Shown: in pieces, positions 4,358 to 5,352 of the stretch
Numbering within the stretch: the first letter of the stretch is position 1
Layout of the letters: each line of letters starts with the position of its first letter
Origin: Acidobacteriaceae bacterium
Lineage (GTDB): Bacteria; Acidobacteriota; Terriglobia; Terriglobales; Acidobacteriaceae
Direction of reading: 5' to 3'
Assembly: GCA_030042915.1 (NCBI GenBank)
Contig: JASHYS010000268.1
Span: 1-5,352, forward strand
Length of the DNA stretch: 5,352 nt
Translations under genes and position numbers: made by a program
Notes under the pieces: model-generated
Database searches by the model: none
The model's input: the letters and a program-made list of their open reading frames with translations, nothing else
What the model was told of the DNA's origin: nothing

Positions 4358-5352
4358 ATGGCCACTCTGAAAGCCGTGCGCGGCACGCGCGACCTGCTGC
4401 CGCCCGAGACGGCCCTGTGGAACCGCATTGAAGCGACGGTGCGCCAGGTCCTTGGCCGCTACAACTTCGGCGAGATCCGCACCCCCATCTTCGAAGACAC
4501 ATCGCTCTTCGCCCGCAGCGTCGGCGAGGAGACCGACATCGTGTCGAAGGAGATGTACACGTGGGAGGACCGGGCGCGCGCGCTATCAGAGAGGGCCCAA
4601 TCCCTGACCCTCCGCCCCGAGAACACGGCCGGCGTGGTTCGCGCCTACATCGAGCACAAGCTGGGCGAGACCGGCCGGTTGCAGAAGCTCTATTACATTG
4701 GCCCGCAGTTCCGCCGCGAACGCCCGCAGAAGGGCCGCTATCGCCAGTTCTGGCAGATTGGCGCTGAAGTCATCGGCCCTCCCTCGGCGGGCAGCGAATC
4801 GCCGCTGCGCGACGCCGAAGTCCTCGAGATGCTCGCCACGCTTCTCGACGAACTCGGCATCACCGGCTGGACTCTCGAGCTCAACTCCGTGGGGTCGGCC
4901 GCCGACCGCGAACGTTACAATGCCGTCCTCCGCACAGCCCTGCTCCAAGTCCAGGAAAAAATGTGCGTGGATTGCCAGCGCCGCGCTGTCACTAATCCGC
5001 TGCGCGTCCTCGACTGCAAGGTTCCCGAAGATCAGCCCATCATCGCCACGCTGCCCAAGATCGGCGACTCGCTCGACGAAGACTCAAAAAAACACTTCGC
5101 CGCCGTGACGGCTGCGCTCGACGCCGTGGGTGTGCCTTACACGCTGAACTCGCGCCTGGTGCGCGGGCTGGACTACTACACGCGGACCACGTTCGAATTC
5201 ACGCACAGCGGGTTGGGTGCGCAGAACGCTCTACTTGGCGGCGGTCGCTACGACGGCTTGAGCGAAGCCATCGGCGGACCCAAAGCGCCCGGCATCGGCT
5301 TCGCCATGGGTCTCGACCGGCTGGTGCTGACGCTGCAAGCTGCTGCGCAGAG
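4358..5352 (+). CDS. hisS: Histidyl-tRNA synthetase, 3'-partial
   Basis: This class II aminoacyl-tRNA synthetase charges tRNA-His with histidine using ATP, in the cytoplasm, as a homodimer. The 331 visible residues cover the catalytic domain. They include VRGTRDLLP near the start (7-15), LTLRPENTAG (83-92), the motif 2 loop FRRERPQKGRYRQF (118-131), LDCK (218-221), the histidine-binding LVRGLDYYTRTTFE (267-280), LLGGGRYDGL (292-301) and motif 3 GIGFAMGLDRL (312-322). R269 matches the catalytic arginine of the family. The usual length is about 420-430 residues, so the C-terminal anticodon-binding domain lies beyond the window. The ATG at 4358 is well bounded: an in-frame TAA stands at 4343-4345 and the family N-terminus begins here. 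Minor differences are N89 where Gly is common in RPEGTA, a few extra residues before it (about 72-80) and W132 where His or Tyr is usual. No frameshift is seen. Confidence 0.97.
   Translation, partial: MATLKAVRGTRDLLPPETALWNRIEATVRQVLGRYNFGEIRTPIFEDTSLFARSVGEETDIVSKEMYTWEDRARALSERAQSLTLRPENTAGVVRAYIEHKLGETGRLQKLYYIGPQFRRERPQKGRYRQFWQIGAEVIGPPSAGSESPLRDAEVLEMLATLLDELGITGWTLELNSVGSAADRERYNAVLRTALLQVQEKMCVDCQRRAVTNPLRVLDCKVPEDQPIIATLPKIGDSLDEDSKKHFAAVTAALDAVGVPYTLNSRLVRGLDYYTRTTFEFTHSGLGAQNALLGGGRYDGLSEAIGGPKAPGIGFAMGLDRLVLTLQAAAQ

Noticed and set aside
4586..4948. 120-codon minus-strand frame within hisS
   Set aside because: It is antisense to clearly recognised HisS catalytic motifs, so it is a shadow.

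Overview
This window is GC-rich DNA with high G+C at third codon positions. It looks like a bacterial chromosome, most likely from the phylum Acidobacteriota (Terriglobales/Koribacter-like). That assignment rests on the texture of the HisS protein (RPENTAG, the EVIGPPSAGSESP stretch) and on the small ferredoxin beginning MAYVVTDACIKDF. It is an inference from memory, not a search result. I see no insertion sequence, CRISPR array, rRNA or tRNA.

Five genes are supported, and no gap between them exceeds 300 bases. (1) Bases 1-2361 (+) hold the 3' part of a large protein of unknown function, with beta-rich central and C-terminal regions and a Pro/Ala-rich disordered tail; its start lies left of the window. 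(2) Bases 2491-2742 (-) encode an 83-residue ferredoxin with seven cysteines, enough for one [3Fe-4S] and one [4Fe-4S] cluster, but with unusual spacing. (3) Bases 3006-3752 (+) encode a six- to seven-helix membrane protein of unknown function with conserved-looking histidines. (4) Bases 3844-4071 (-) encode a 75-residue Gln/Asn/Pro-rich hydrophilic protein containing a 13-residue tandem repeat. (5) Bases 4358 to the right edge (+) hold the catalytic domain of histidyl-tRNA synthetase (hisS), cut off before the anticodon-binding domain.

The genes alternate in strand (+ - + - +), so every gene here appears to be its own transcription unit. There are two convergent junctions (2362-2490 and 3753-3843) and two divergent junctions (2743-3005 and 4072-4357). 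The convergent junctions carry hairpins next to T-runs on the minus strand, the second being much the better terminator. The divergent junctions carry promoter-like sequences. The ferredoxin/membrane-protein junction also holds a perfect CGTGA-N6-TCACG dyad that looks like a CRP/FNR-family operator. The Gln/Asn-rich gene has a clear Shine-Dalgarno and a reasonable promoter. hisS has almost no room for a leader.

No pathway links the five genes. The points most worth a second look are the CRP/FNR-like dyad beside the redox gene, the atypical cysteine spacing of the ferredoxin, the repeat-bearing Gln/Asn-rich protein and the possibly leaderless hisS. I found no convincing evidence of a new multi-gene system.
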